Source of the DNA: Gammaproteobacteria bacterium | Lineage (GTDB): Bacteria; Pseudomonadota; Gammaproteobacteria; UBA6429; Thiohalophilaceae | Direction of reading: 5' to 3' | DNA length: 5,208 nt | Assembly: GCA_011052165.1 (NCBI GenBank) | Contig: DRJN01000423.1 | Coordinates: 1-5,208, forward strand | Translations under genes and position numbers: made by a program | In this document: one piece after another, positions 1-5,037 of the stretch | How the letters are laid out: each line of letters begins with the position of its first letter | Position numbering within the stretch: the stretch's first letter is position 1 | The notes under the pieces: generated by a model | Database searches by the model: none | Seen by the model: only the letters and a program-made list of their open reading frames with translations | What the model was told of the DNA's origin: nothing

Positions 1-17
1 AGCGCCGCAGTCGACTC

Positions 18-250
18 CTAGCGCATGGCCAGCCGCTGCTCGATAGTCTCCAAACGGTGCTCGAGGGCCTCATTACGTTTCCGCTGTTCGGCAATTTGGA
101 CTGCCTGCTCCTGATTGCGCTCATACTACTGCAACGTATACAAGGTCAACTTCTCAATCTTCTCCAGCAAGGCCATCTGCGACTGTCCCATCTTCAAGCC
201 GCCCCGCTTGATGTCCTGGGCACTGGCCGGCCAGCGGCATCAGTGGGTAG
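18..250 (-). pseudogene. Decayed C-terminal end of a coiled-coil surface/tail-fibre-like protein
   Basis: Reading the minus strand from about 227 down to the TAG at 18-20 gives a continuous protein-like frame: an AQDIKRGGLKMGQ segment, then LLEKIEKLTLYTLQ, then a charged heptad-rich tail ending RLETIEQRLAMR. The frame is interrupted by an in-frame TAG at 126-128, exactly where the intact paralogue at the right end of the window has a second glutamine (LQQ), so one CAG to TAG change explains it. Upstream of about 227 the frame is lost: a TGA lies in frame near 240, and proline-rich sequence typical of the preceding segment appears to be split between frames. From memory, the pattern of a P-S-A-x-D/E-I/V segment, G-x-x-x-G, then LLxKIExLTLYxxxQ is the C-terminal end of a family of secreted or tail-fibre-like proteins, where the coiled coil probably serves trimerisation. 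The family name is uncertain; the homology to 5038-5208 is seen directly. Confidence 0.6.
91..140. repeat. Left copy of 50-bp flanking direct repeat
   Basis: This 50-bp stretch matches 5159-5208 at 42 of 50 positions by hand count, in the same orientation. It encodes the YTLQ-x-x-x-RNQEQA part of the coiled-coil protein on the minus strand. The match stops at 5208 only because the window ends, so the real repeat is probably longer. Confidence 0.75.
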
Positions 251-368
251 CCGTCTTCAAGGCCGTGGGCGTGGCTAGGTGCCGCTGGCGCGGCGCATCA
301 CGTATTGGGGCGCCTGGCTGGCACTGCTTCAGACTTTCCTGAAGCATCTTGGTGAAGTCGGTAGTTCA
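251..368. other. Spacer downstream of the ATPase gene, no clear gene
   Basis: The stretch lies between the ATPase stop (369-371) and the recognisable coiled-coil remnant. The minus strand is open here in the ATPase frame for about 39 codons after two consecutive stops (TAG then TGA at 366-371). That frame shows no motif I recognise and ends at a TGA near 240. It may be further decayed sequence of the coiled-coil gene. No convincing terminator hairpin with a T-run follows the ATPase gene. Confidence 0.4.
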
Positions 369-1637
369 CTACGGTTTGCCGGTGTCAAGCTTACGGGTCC
401 CATCGCCAAATCTCCATTTATGTGGCAAGGTGACGTAACCGTAGACACGCGGCCCGTGATTAACCACAAATTCCACATTGAGCATACGATAGAGGAATTC
501 GGGGCCGTCCCGCACATTGAAAGTAGAAATATAGGTACCTGGATTCAGATAGCACTTGAATTCGAGCTCTCCGGTAACGACGCCCGCAGAGTTGACTTCG
601 ATTTCAGGATCTTGTAACAAATCATAGGGGAAAACGGCCACAGACCTACGTTCTTCAACCAACCAAACCGGGATACCGATCTGTAATTCCCTTGGTTTAA
701 AGCGGAGCCGAAAAGAGAACCGCAATCGTAGCGTTTGGAAAAGATCTACTTTCGGTGAGTCGTTATCCGGCCACCATTCATGCGTAACGGCAGTGATTTT
801 GTTGTTATTGGCAAACACGTCCCCGAAGAAGGGTCTGTTAAGGGCCGCTTTCGTTTTGTGTGTCGAGGGCGTGTTGATTGATGTCGACATATAATGTTTT
901 ATCGTGTCCTTAGGCGCACCTTCGTATACGGCGACTCCGTTCTTGAGCATTATCGCGCGATCGCAAAACATAGATACCTGATCCATGGAGTGGGAAACGA
1001 AGATTGTTGCGGTTGTCTCTCGAAGTGCATTGACTCGATCCAGGCACTTCTGTCGGAATTGAAAGTCACCAACAGCCATTACTTCATCCATAAGCAAGAT
1101 GTCGGGTTGCATATGAATAGCGATCGAAAAGCCCAGCCGCATTTTCATACCGGAGCTGTATGTTTTCACCGGTGAATCCATGAACTCACCGAGTTCCGCA
1201 AATTCAATGATGGCTTCGGTAAGGGACTCCATTTCGGCGCGACGGCGTCCGAGAATAGCTCCTTTGATGAAAATATTCTCTCTTCCCGTAAGTGTTGGCT
1301 GAATCCCGGCATTGAGCTCGATCAGCCCTCCCACTTCACCTTCAATATTGATTTCTCCGTGGTCTGGAAGATAAATGCCGCTTATCATCTTGAGGAGCGT
1401 GCTTTTTCCGGAACCGTTCAGGCCGATCAGGCCCAGAGTTTCACCACGCTTGAGTTGAAATGACACATTGCGTACTGCAAAAAACTCGCTGGACTGAAGT
1501 TGGTCGTGTTTATCGTATCGTCCCAAACACGACAGCCAAAGCGTCTTTAACAGTTGTTTTCTGGCGCGGGAGTAGTTGTGAGAAAATCTCTTGGAGACAT
1601 TCCGTACATCTAAAACGGTGTCAGAGTCGAGAAACAC
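369..1637 (-). CDS. wzt: Wzt-like ABC exporter ATPase with C-terminal polysaccharide-binding domain
   Basis: This is the cytoplasmic nucleotide-binding subunit of an ABC-2 polysaccharide exporter (O-antigen or capsule type), 422 residues. Seen in order: VLDVRNVSKRF near the N-terminus, Walker A GLNGSGKST at 72-80, a Wzt-type Q-loop region GIQPTLTGRENI at 111-122, signature YSSGMKMRL at 160-168, Walker B DILLMDEVMAVGD at 179-191 and the switch histidine in SHS at 215-217. Residues from about 265 to 410 form a beta-rich extension of the length and position of the Wzt C-terminal domain, which in characterised exporters binds the modified end of the glycan. The length is normal for extended Wzt proteins. 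The start is GTG at 1635-1637, the first usable codon after an in-frame TAA at 1653-1655; no good Shine-Dalgarno precedes it, so it probably relied on coupling to an upstream permease gene. That permease is now only a stub, so expression needs another promoter. The intact permease at 3772-4644 is the likely partner. The wzt symbol marks the family; the substrate is unknown. Confidence 0.93.
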   Translation of the reverse strand: MFLDSDTVLDVRNVSKRFSHNYSRARKQLLKTLWLSCLGRYDKHDQLQSSEFFAVRNVSFQLKRGETLGLIGLNGSGKSTLLKMISGIYLPDHGEINIEGEVGGLIELNAGIQPTLTGRENIFIKGAILGRRRAEMESLTEAIIEFAELGEFMDSPVKTYSSGMKMRLGFSIAIHMQPDILLMDEVMAVGDFQFRQKCLDRVNALRETTATIFVSHSMDQVSMFCDRAIMLKNGVAVYEGAPKDTIKHYMSTSINTPSTHKTKAALNRPFFGDVFANNNKITAVTHEWWPDNDSPKVDLFQTLRLRFSFRLRFKPRELQIGIPVWLVEERRSVAVFPYDLLQDPEIEVNSAGVVTGELEFKCYLNPGTYISTFNVRDGPEFLYRMLNVEFVVNHGPRVYGYVTLPHKWRFGDGTRKLDTGKP

Positions 1638-1923
1638 GATTGGAGCCCGAAATTACAAGTAGTCCTTGATCCTGAGTTCCACTGAATAGAGAACTTTGCA
1701 GGAAAACAAGAACAGGGAAACGCCGATTAATGACGTGATGGGAAAGAGATCAAGATTGTAAGGGCGGCCCAGTACGACGAAATCGCGGAGCACACCAACA
1801 AATGGATTAAACATGTTCAATAGATAGAATAAACCGGATTCCGGTATCGGAGAGAGCATCGAATCTAGGAAAAATCTATGATGCATGATGATCTCTATAG
1901 TTATGGTGCACATCTTTTGTTAT
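1508..1923. repeat. Direct repeat copy A: permease/ATPase junction
   Basis: This segment covers the last part of a permease gene, the 15-bp spacer and about the first 43 codons of the ATPase gene. It aligns in the same orientation with 3622-4050. The best-preserved block is a perfect 32-bp match (1629-1660 with 3736-3767) spanning the spacer and the GTG start. Differences include a 9-bp in-frame deletion in this copy just after the MFNPF codons, a single-base frame change near its upstream edge and many substitutions. Similarity fades around 1923 on one side and 1508 on the other. Confidence 0.85.
1653..1923 (-). pseudogene. 3' remnant of a second Wzm-like permease gene
   Basis: The frame ending at the TAA at 1653-1655 encodes the last membrane helix and tail of an ABC-2 permease: PESG, NMFNPF, LRDFVVLG, ITSLIGV, LFLFSCKVLY and RIKDYL. 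From PESG onward, 46 of 63 aligned residues match the C-terminus of the intact permease at 3772-4644 by hand count, with three residues (NTF) missing. An ATG at 1911-1913 opens an 86-residue frame, but it is not a real start: nucleotide homology to the intact permease continues past it to about 1923 in a different frame, so a one-base shift separates the two parts. About two thirds of a permease is absent and only one or two helices could form, so it is very unlikely to work as a transporter. It lies 15 bp upstream of the ATPase start, as a normal wzm would. Confidence 0.87.
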
Positions 1924-2024
1924 ACAGGGTCTACGTAGAAACTTGCTAGGTAGACCCCGAAGCGGGACTAGTTTAACATATTTTAACCAACTGGATTGTT
2001 GGAGGTTTTGTGTGTACAGTTTTG

Positions 2025-2213
2025 AGATGCGTGTCGGGTCGCCTACAAAACCTGCTATCCCTTGTCGCTCAAGATCGTGGTGACGGTGGCTTGGCGGGAA
2101 AAGCCGGAGCGTGCTCAAGCACCGCCTCCCCCATGTCCTTGGGCGCTCGGTTGGGGTGGAGCCCTTGGCGCCGGGAAGACGGTCCATTAAACCCCTTCGC
2201 CGAGATGTGGCGC
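2025..2213 (-). pseudogene. Probable decayed integrase-core (IS481/IS3-like) transposase fragment
   Basis: Minus-strand translation gives RRHISAKGFNGPSSRR, then HPNRAPKDMGEAVLEHAPAF, then after a frame change LERQGIAGFVGDPTRI. This order resembles the linker between the helix-turn-helix and the catalytic core of IS481- or IS3-like transposases: a G-[LF]-x-G arm, H/P-N-x-x-P plus a helix ending x-H-P, then D/E-L-x-x-x-G-I followed by a GV-R-x-I-like end. The similarity is recalled from family patterns, not from an alignment. At least one frameshift and a TGA break the frame, and no DDE core or terminal repeats are visible, so it would be a dead fragment. It could alternatively be chance similarity in non-coding DNA. 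Confidence 0.35.
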
Positions 2214-2352
2214 CTGCACTACAGCACGGGGGGCGGCCAGGAGGTGGTGGAAATCCGAAAAGGCTTTATCGGGCGGATACCGGAACGAATAATGGGCAGC
2301 ACAAGGCACCAAGGTAATGTGGCGAACGGTGGCCTATGTTTCGCCGTGCGAT

Positions 2353-2359
2353 AGAGGAA
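2353..2359 (+). promoter_or_regulatory. Ribosome binding site of the radical SAM gene
   Basis: AGAGGAA lies 10 bases before the ATG at 2370-2372, a good match and spacing for a Shine-Dalgarno sequence. It supports this ATG as the start. Confidence 0.7.
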
Positions 2360-2369
2360 TTCTCCGAGG

Positions 2370-3419
2370 ATGTCACAAATCACTAGCGGGACGGATGGTG
2401 GGGTTAGATTTCTGGACCGGGCTGAAAGCGACTCGGATAGTTCTCTTTGCACGAACGTGATATTCAGAGGTGAACAGGCCTACGTGAGCAAGAATCATTT
2501 TTTGCGCCAAAGCGAAGCGGGCCTAAAACGAAAACTCTTCAAGAATACAGTCAGGAGGGTTGCGGTCGAGATATTCTCCTATTGCAATCGCAGGTGCTAC
2601 TTCTGTCCCAACAAAGCTGGCAGCCGCCTGGGTGATCAGAAGTTTCTGGACAAAGGGATTTTTTTTCGCATTCTGAATGATCTGGCATCAATTGATTTTG
2701 ATGGCAGGTTCGGGTTTACCCAGTTCAATGAGCCTCTTTCCGATCGGATTATATTAGAACGGATTGCGCAAGCAAGGCAGCGAATACCGCGGGCAACTCT
2801 TTTCATCCCAACCAACGGCGATTATCTAAACAGAGCATTTTTGCGGGAGCTCTACGATGCGGGCCTCCGGTGGATGAGCATTTCGGTCTATGGCCCCAAC
2901 CACGGAGTATTTGACGATGAATATGTTCGCAGACGAACGCAACGGATCAGCGATGAGCTGGAACTCGAAACGGCCGTTGTGGTCGATCGACCTGGAGAAA
3001 CGTACATGGTGCGTGGGCATTATCAAGAAATGAAAATCGATCTCCTGGGAAGGAACTTCGATATCGCCGGATATGACCGCGGGGGCCTAATCAAAGAATA
3101 TAGCGTCTCTAATCGCACTTCGCCATGCTTCTTCCCTTTCCTTCAAATGAACGTGGATTGGCAAGGCAACGTGGTTCCGTGTTGCAATGTCTATGCTGAC
3201 GATCCAGATCATGCAAAGTGGGTAATCGGAAACCTGGGTGATGGACGTAGCATATTCGATCATTACGCAGACAGTTCGCTGGTTGATTGGCGACGAAACC
3301 TTTTTGGTTTTTTCCACGATAAGGAGCCTTGCTCGAGTTGTTCGCGCAGGGAATTCCCCGAGCTAGCGACCGATGAAAACGTGAAAAAATTCGAACAATT
3401 CGCCCAGTCTATTCGCTGA
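2370..3419 (+). CDS. Radical SAM/SPASM-domain protein
   Basis: This 349-residue cytoplasmic iron-sulfur enzyme should cleave S-adenosylmethionine to start radical chemistry. The CX3CX2C motif of the [4Fe-4S]-SAM site is C72-NRR-C76-YF-C79 followed by PN, preceded by a VAVEIFSY strand. FNEPL at 119-123 stands in for the usual GGEPL-type SAM-binding motif, IPTNG at 146-150 and WMSISVYGPN at 168-177 are later barrel strands. The C-terminal third is SPASM-like: C253, then VDWQGNVVPCC with C271 and C272, IGNLGDG at 287-292 and C321-SS-C324, residues that would hold auxiliary cluster(s). SPASM proteins of this shape occur in peptide maturation and in polysaccharide or aminoglycoside clusters; beside an exporter, a role in sugar or glycolipid modification is a reasonable inference, but the substrate is unknown. 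No precursor peptide gene is evident nearby. It is divergent from the ATPase gene and convergent with the permease gene, so it is not in their operon. The reading frame looks intact. Confidence 0.92.
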   Translation: MSQITSGTDGGVRFLDRAESDSDSSLCTNVIFRGEQAYVSKNHFLRQSEAGLKRKLFKNTVRRVAVEIFSYCNRRCYFCPNKAGSRLGDQKFLDKGIFFRILNDLASIDFDGRFGFTQFNEPLSDRIILERIAQARQRIPRATLFIPTNGDYLNRAFLRELYDAGLRWMSISVYGPNHGVFDDEYVRRRTQRISDELELETAVVVDRPGETYMVRGHYQEMKIDLLGRNFDIAGYDRGGLIKEYSVSNRTSPCFFPFLQMNVDWQGNVVPCCNVYADDPDHAKWVIGNLGDGRSIFDHYADSSLVDWRRNLFGFFHDKEPCSSCSRREFPELATDENVKKFEQFAQSIR

Positions 3420-3600
3420 TTGGTTTATGTTGTAAGACCAAACGGAGTTATCGGGCTTGTCGAATTTTTATTCTGTCATTAGCCTCTTTCCCTGTTCACC
3501 CTCGGCACTGAAAACTCCCAAAGCAGAAACGGTTGAAGCCATTGAAGCCCTGGTGCCCAGAAACGTTACCGTGGAGCAGTTTATGTTCCGCTGAGTAGAC
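3420..3600. other. Intergenic region after the radical SAM gene
   Basis: No intact gene is visible. Just after the stop there is a weak inverted repeat (TTGGT with ACCAA) without a T-run, so it is not a convincing terminator. A plus-strand frame ending at the TGA at 3592-3594 reads AETVEAIEALVPRNVTVEQF and looks protein-like for about 24 codons, but it has no credible start and I do not recognise it; it may be the tail of a lost gene. On the minus strand the region should correspond to the continuation of the ATPase remnant, but no similarity to the intact ATPase is left. Confidence 0.45.
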
Positions 3601-3744
3601 CCGTCCTTAATTGAGCGCTTAATTTATCGTATCTCCAAAAGTGTGCCAGGGTCTTTTACAACTGTTTTCTGGCGGGAGAGCAGTCGTGGAGAAGATTTTG
3701 GAGACACTACGTACGTCCAAAACGGTGCCGGAGTTGAGAAACAC
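3601..3744 (-). pseudogene. 5' remnant of a second wzt-like ATPase gene
   Basis: From the GTG at 3742-3744 the translation VFLNSGTVLDVRSVSKIF matches the start of the intact ATPase at 14 of 18 positions. A frameshift follows around codon 20; in another frame the match resumes as KTLAHFWRYDKLSAQL against KTLWLSCLGRYDKHDQLQ, but with a TAA just before it. No Walker A or later motif remains, so it is a dead stub of about 45 codons. It starts 27 bp downstream of the intact permease stop, the position of a normal wzt, which shows that the intact permease once had its own ATPase gene directly behind it. Confidence 0.82.
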
Positions 3745-4050
3745 GATTGGAGCCCGAAATTACAAGTGAAATTACAAGTAGGCCTTGATCCGGAATTCCA
3801 TTGTATAGAGAACTTTGCAGGAAAACAAAAACAGGAAAACGCCGATTAATGACGTGATGAGAAAAAGATTAAGATTGGAAAGTTGGCCAAGTACGACGAA
3901 ATCGCGGACGGCGACAACAAATGTATTAAACGGATTGAACATATTAAATCGAGCGAACACGCCGGATTCTGGCATCGGAAAGATAACTGAACTGAGAAAA
4001 AGTCCATAGCGCAGGACGATTTCGACAGTATGGCTCACATCTTTTATTAT
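3622..4050. repeat. Direct repeat copy B: permease/ATPase junction
   Basis: This is the second copy of the segment at 1508-1923, same orientation. Here the permease side is intact and the ATPase side is broken, the reverse of copy A. The copies share a perfect 32-bp block (3736-3767) and are otherwise diverged, with single-base and 9-bp indels. This copy alone has a 12-bp tandem duplication at the permease stop. Confidence 0.85.
3756..3779. repeat. 12-bp tandem duplication at the permease stop codon
   Basis: GAAATTACAAGT occurs twice in a row (3756-3767, 3768-3779). On the minus strand each unit carries TAC TTG TAA-like sequence, the last codons and stop of the permease. The duplication therefore lengthens the gap to the ATPase start from 15 to 27 bp without changing the permease protein. 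Copy A has a single unit. Confidence 0.9.
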
Positions 4051-4644
4051 GACATTTAGGATGGAAAGAAAGATACCTGCACCAAGTCCAAATAGTATGA
4101 GGGGAAGCATGACGAGTGGGAGAAGGAAAATAGACCAATGTAGAGAAACGTCGAATAGAAGAAGCACAACGATCAGGAACGCCGAGCGTACAGTTAATTC
4201 GAACATCATCTGACCGAAATTGGACAATATCTCCGCGAGAACTGGATATCTCGACGTTTCGAGTATAGTCTTTGCGCGCGGGATGGCAGCAATAGAAGAT
4301 AAAATTGTCCCAGACAGAAAAGTCCAGATGGTCATGCCCAGTACGATATAGACCACGAAGGGCATATCGTCGGTAGTTTTCAGGACACGCACATGGGCCA
4401 ATAGTAGATATACGGTCACGGGTATCAGGGGAAGGAGAAGTGACCAGAAAACCCCGAGTACTGTCTGGCTATGGCGGCCAGAAAAATCACGTCTGAAGGC
4501 GATCCAAATCTGCCAGCGTATGCGCCGGAGTTCGGAAAGAAAATGCCAAAGAATGCGATAAAGCGGTTCGCCCAAGGCGGTTTCTGGAGAATAGGTTGTT
4601 AGCCGGTGTTTTGCCGCACGTCTGATGGCGGGAGAGCTAGGCAT
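3772..4644 (-). CDS. wzm: Wzm-like ABC-2 polysaccharide export permease
   Basis: This inner-membrane subunit of an ABC-2 exporter (290 residues from the chosen start) would form the channel that moves an undecaprenyl-linked glycan across the membrane, powered by a Wzt ATPase. Seen: a cytoplasmic amphipathic N-terminal region, the family motif RRDFSGRHSQTVLGVFWSLL (about residues 51-70), then six hydrophobic segments near 65-84, 96-118, 150-164, 170-195, 210-223 and 258-278, and the conserved NMFNPFNTFV stretch before the last helix. The first ATG (4693-4695) has no Shine-Dalgarno; the ATG at 4642-4644 has AAGGGA 8 bases upstream, so I prefer it, and it removes 17 poorly conserved residues. 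The expected ATPase gene directly downstream is only a stub; the intact one lies about 2.1 kb further at 369-1637 and is the likely partner. TACAAT near 4680 is a possible -10 element, without a good -35. The wzm symbol marks the family only. Confidence 0.9.
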   Translation of the reverse strand: MPSSPAIRRAAKHRLTTYSPETALGEPLYRILWHFLSELRRIRWQIWIAFRRDFSGRHSQTVLGVFWSLLLPLIPVTVYLLLAHVRVLKTTDDMPFVVYIVLGMTIWTFLSGTILSSIAAIPRAKTILETSRYPVLAEILSNFGQMMFELTVRSAFLIVVLLLFDVSLHWSIFLLPLVMLPLILFGLGAGIFLSILNVIIKDVSHTVEIVLRYGLFLSSVIFPMPESGVFARFNMFNPFNTFVVAVRDFVVLGQLSNLNLFLITSLIGVFLFLFSCKVLYTMEFRIKAYL

Positions 4645-4652
4645 ACGTCGTG

Positions 4653-4658
4653 TCCCTT
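4653..4658 (-). promoter_or_regulatory. Ribosome binding site deciding the permease start
   Basis: On the minus strand AAGGGA ends 8 bases before the ATG at 4642-4644. The alternative upstream ATG at 4693-4695 is preceded by AT-rich sequence with no purine-rich match. This favours the 290-residue form over the 307-residue form. Confidence 0.65.
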
Positions 4659-4946
4659 TGTATTGGGAATCTGTGCATTGTAGGTTCGCCTTCATATGGA
4701 TAGATATTGTGTGCTCGGCCGAAGACGAACACTGCCAATGTTCCCGACATGAGTCAAGACGCGTTACCTAAGAAGAGGTCAGCAATTGTGATTGGCTTGA
4801 TCCAGTACTGTGGTGTAGCGTGGATCGAGCAATATTTCCGAACTGCGTACCGTTGTAGGAACGAGCGCCACCGAATAGTTCGGCAGCCGATGATCATGGC
4901 TTATAGGTATTGAGAAGATCGAAAAAAACTGGATGGCCATTTATCT

Positions 4947-5022
4947 GTAGTAGTTCAGACTTGACCTGACAATACAAGCTTCCAATAAATCGATAACTGT
5001 CAGATCAGGTTGCGACGACTAC
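4947..5022. repeat. Imperfect inverted repeat just after the coiled-coil gene stop
   Basis: 4947-4970 and 4999-5022 are imperfect reverse complements: 16 of 24 positions pair, with unbroken runs GTAGT at the outside and CTGAC at the inside, around a 28-bp spacer. It starts 16 bp beyond the stop of the coiled-coil gene on the minus strand. It could be a terminator for that gene, but the T-run lies about 18 bp beyond the hairpin, further than in a typical Rho-independent terminator. A small non-autonomous element or the fused ends of a lost insertion sequence are alternatives. Confidence 0.55.
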
Positions 5023-5037
5023 ATTTCAACACTGAGC

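Larger units (their letters stand above)
1924..2369. other. Intergenic region between permease remnant and radical SAM gene
   Basis: There is no intact gene in this 446-bp stretch. It contains a probable transposase remnant on the minus strand (2025-2213, listed separately). At 1939-1974 there is a short nested inverted repeat (AAACT with AGTTT outside, CCCG with CGGG inside a 3-base loop) beside the palindrome CTACGTAG at 1931-1938. An AT-rich patch at 1972-1987 could hold a minus-strand promoter for the ATPase gene, but no clear -35/-10 pair is visible. The region must hold the promoter of the radical SAM gene unless transcription enters from outside. Overlapping open frames on both strands here do not resemble proteins. 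Confidence 0.5.
4645..5037. other. Intergenic region upstream of the permease gene
   Basis: No supported gene lies between the coiled-coil gene stop and the permease start (393 bp). It should contain the permease promoter unless transcription reads through from the coiled-coil gene, which is on the same strand. A minus-strand frame ending at 4779-4781 is open for about 50 codons and includes a protein-like stretch (LPNYSVALVPTTV, then EILLDPRYTTVLDQ) but has no start codon or binding site; it may be a gene remnant that I do not recognise. The inverted repeat at 4947-5022 is listed separately. A run of seven A (seven T on the minus strand) is at 4922-4928. Confidence 0.45.

Noticed and set aside
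249..371. Possible readthrough extension of the ATPase past its stop
   Set aside because: Two consecutive stops (TAG, TGA) end the gene, the protein already has normal Wzt length, and the following 39 codons show no domain.
57..617. Plus-strand open frames at 57-278, 115-342 and 279-617
   Set aside because: They lie antisense to the coiled-coil remnant and the ATPase C-terminal coding region, have no clear binding sites and show no protein motifs.
894..1175. Plus-strand 93-codon frame within the ATPase gene
   Set aside because: It is antisense to the well-supported ATPase core motifs and has no features of its own.
1653..1913. An 86-residue small membrane protein starting at the ATG at 1911-1913
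   Set aside because: Homology with the intact permease runs through and beyond this ATG in another frame, so it is a frameshifted gene end and not a new small gene.
2010..2354. Plus-strand 114-codon frame before the radical SAM gene
   Set aside because: The translation is G/R/P-rich with no motif, and the opposite strand gives a better reading as a transposase fragment. It has no convincing ribosome binding site.
3420..3445. Rho-independent terminator directly after the radical SAM gene
   Set aside because: Only a 5-bp stem with a long loop and no T-run is present.
4645..4695. Longer permease start at the ATG at 4693-4695
   Set aside because: It has no Shine-Dalgarno, whereas the ATG at 4642-4644 has AAGGGA at good spacing. 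The 17 extra residues resemble nothing in the family. The longer form cannot be fully excluded.
4707..4913. Plus-strand 68-codon frame upstream of the permease
   Set aside because: It has atypical composition, no binding site and no recognisable motif; most likely chance.
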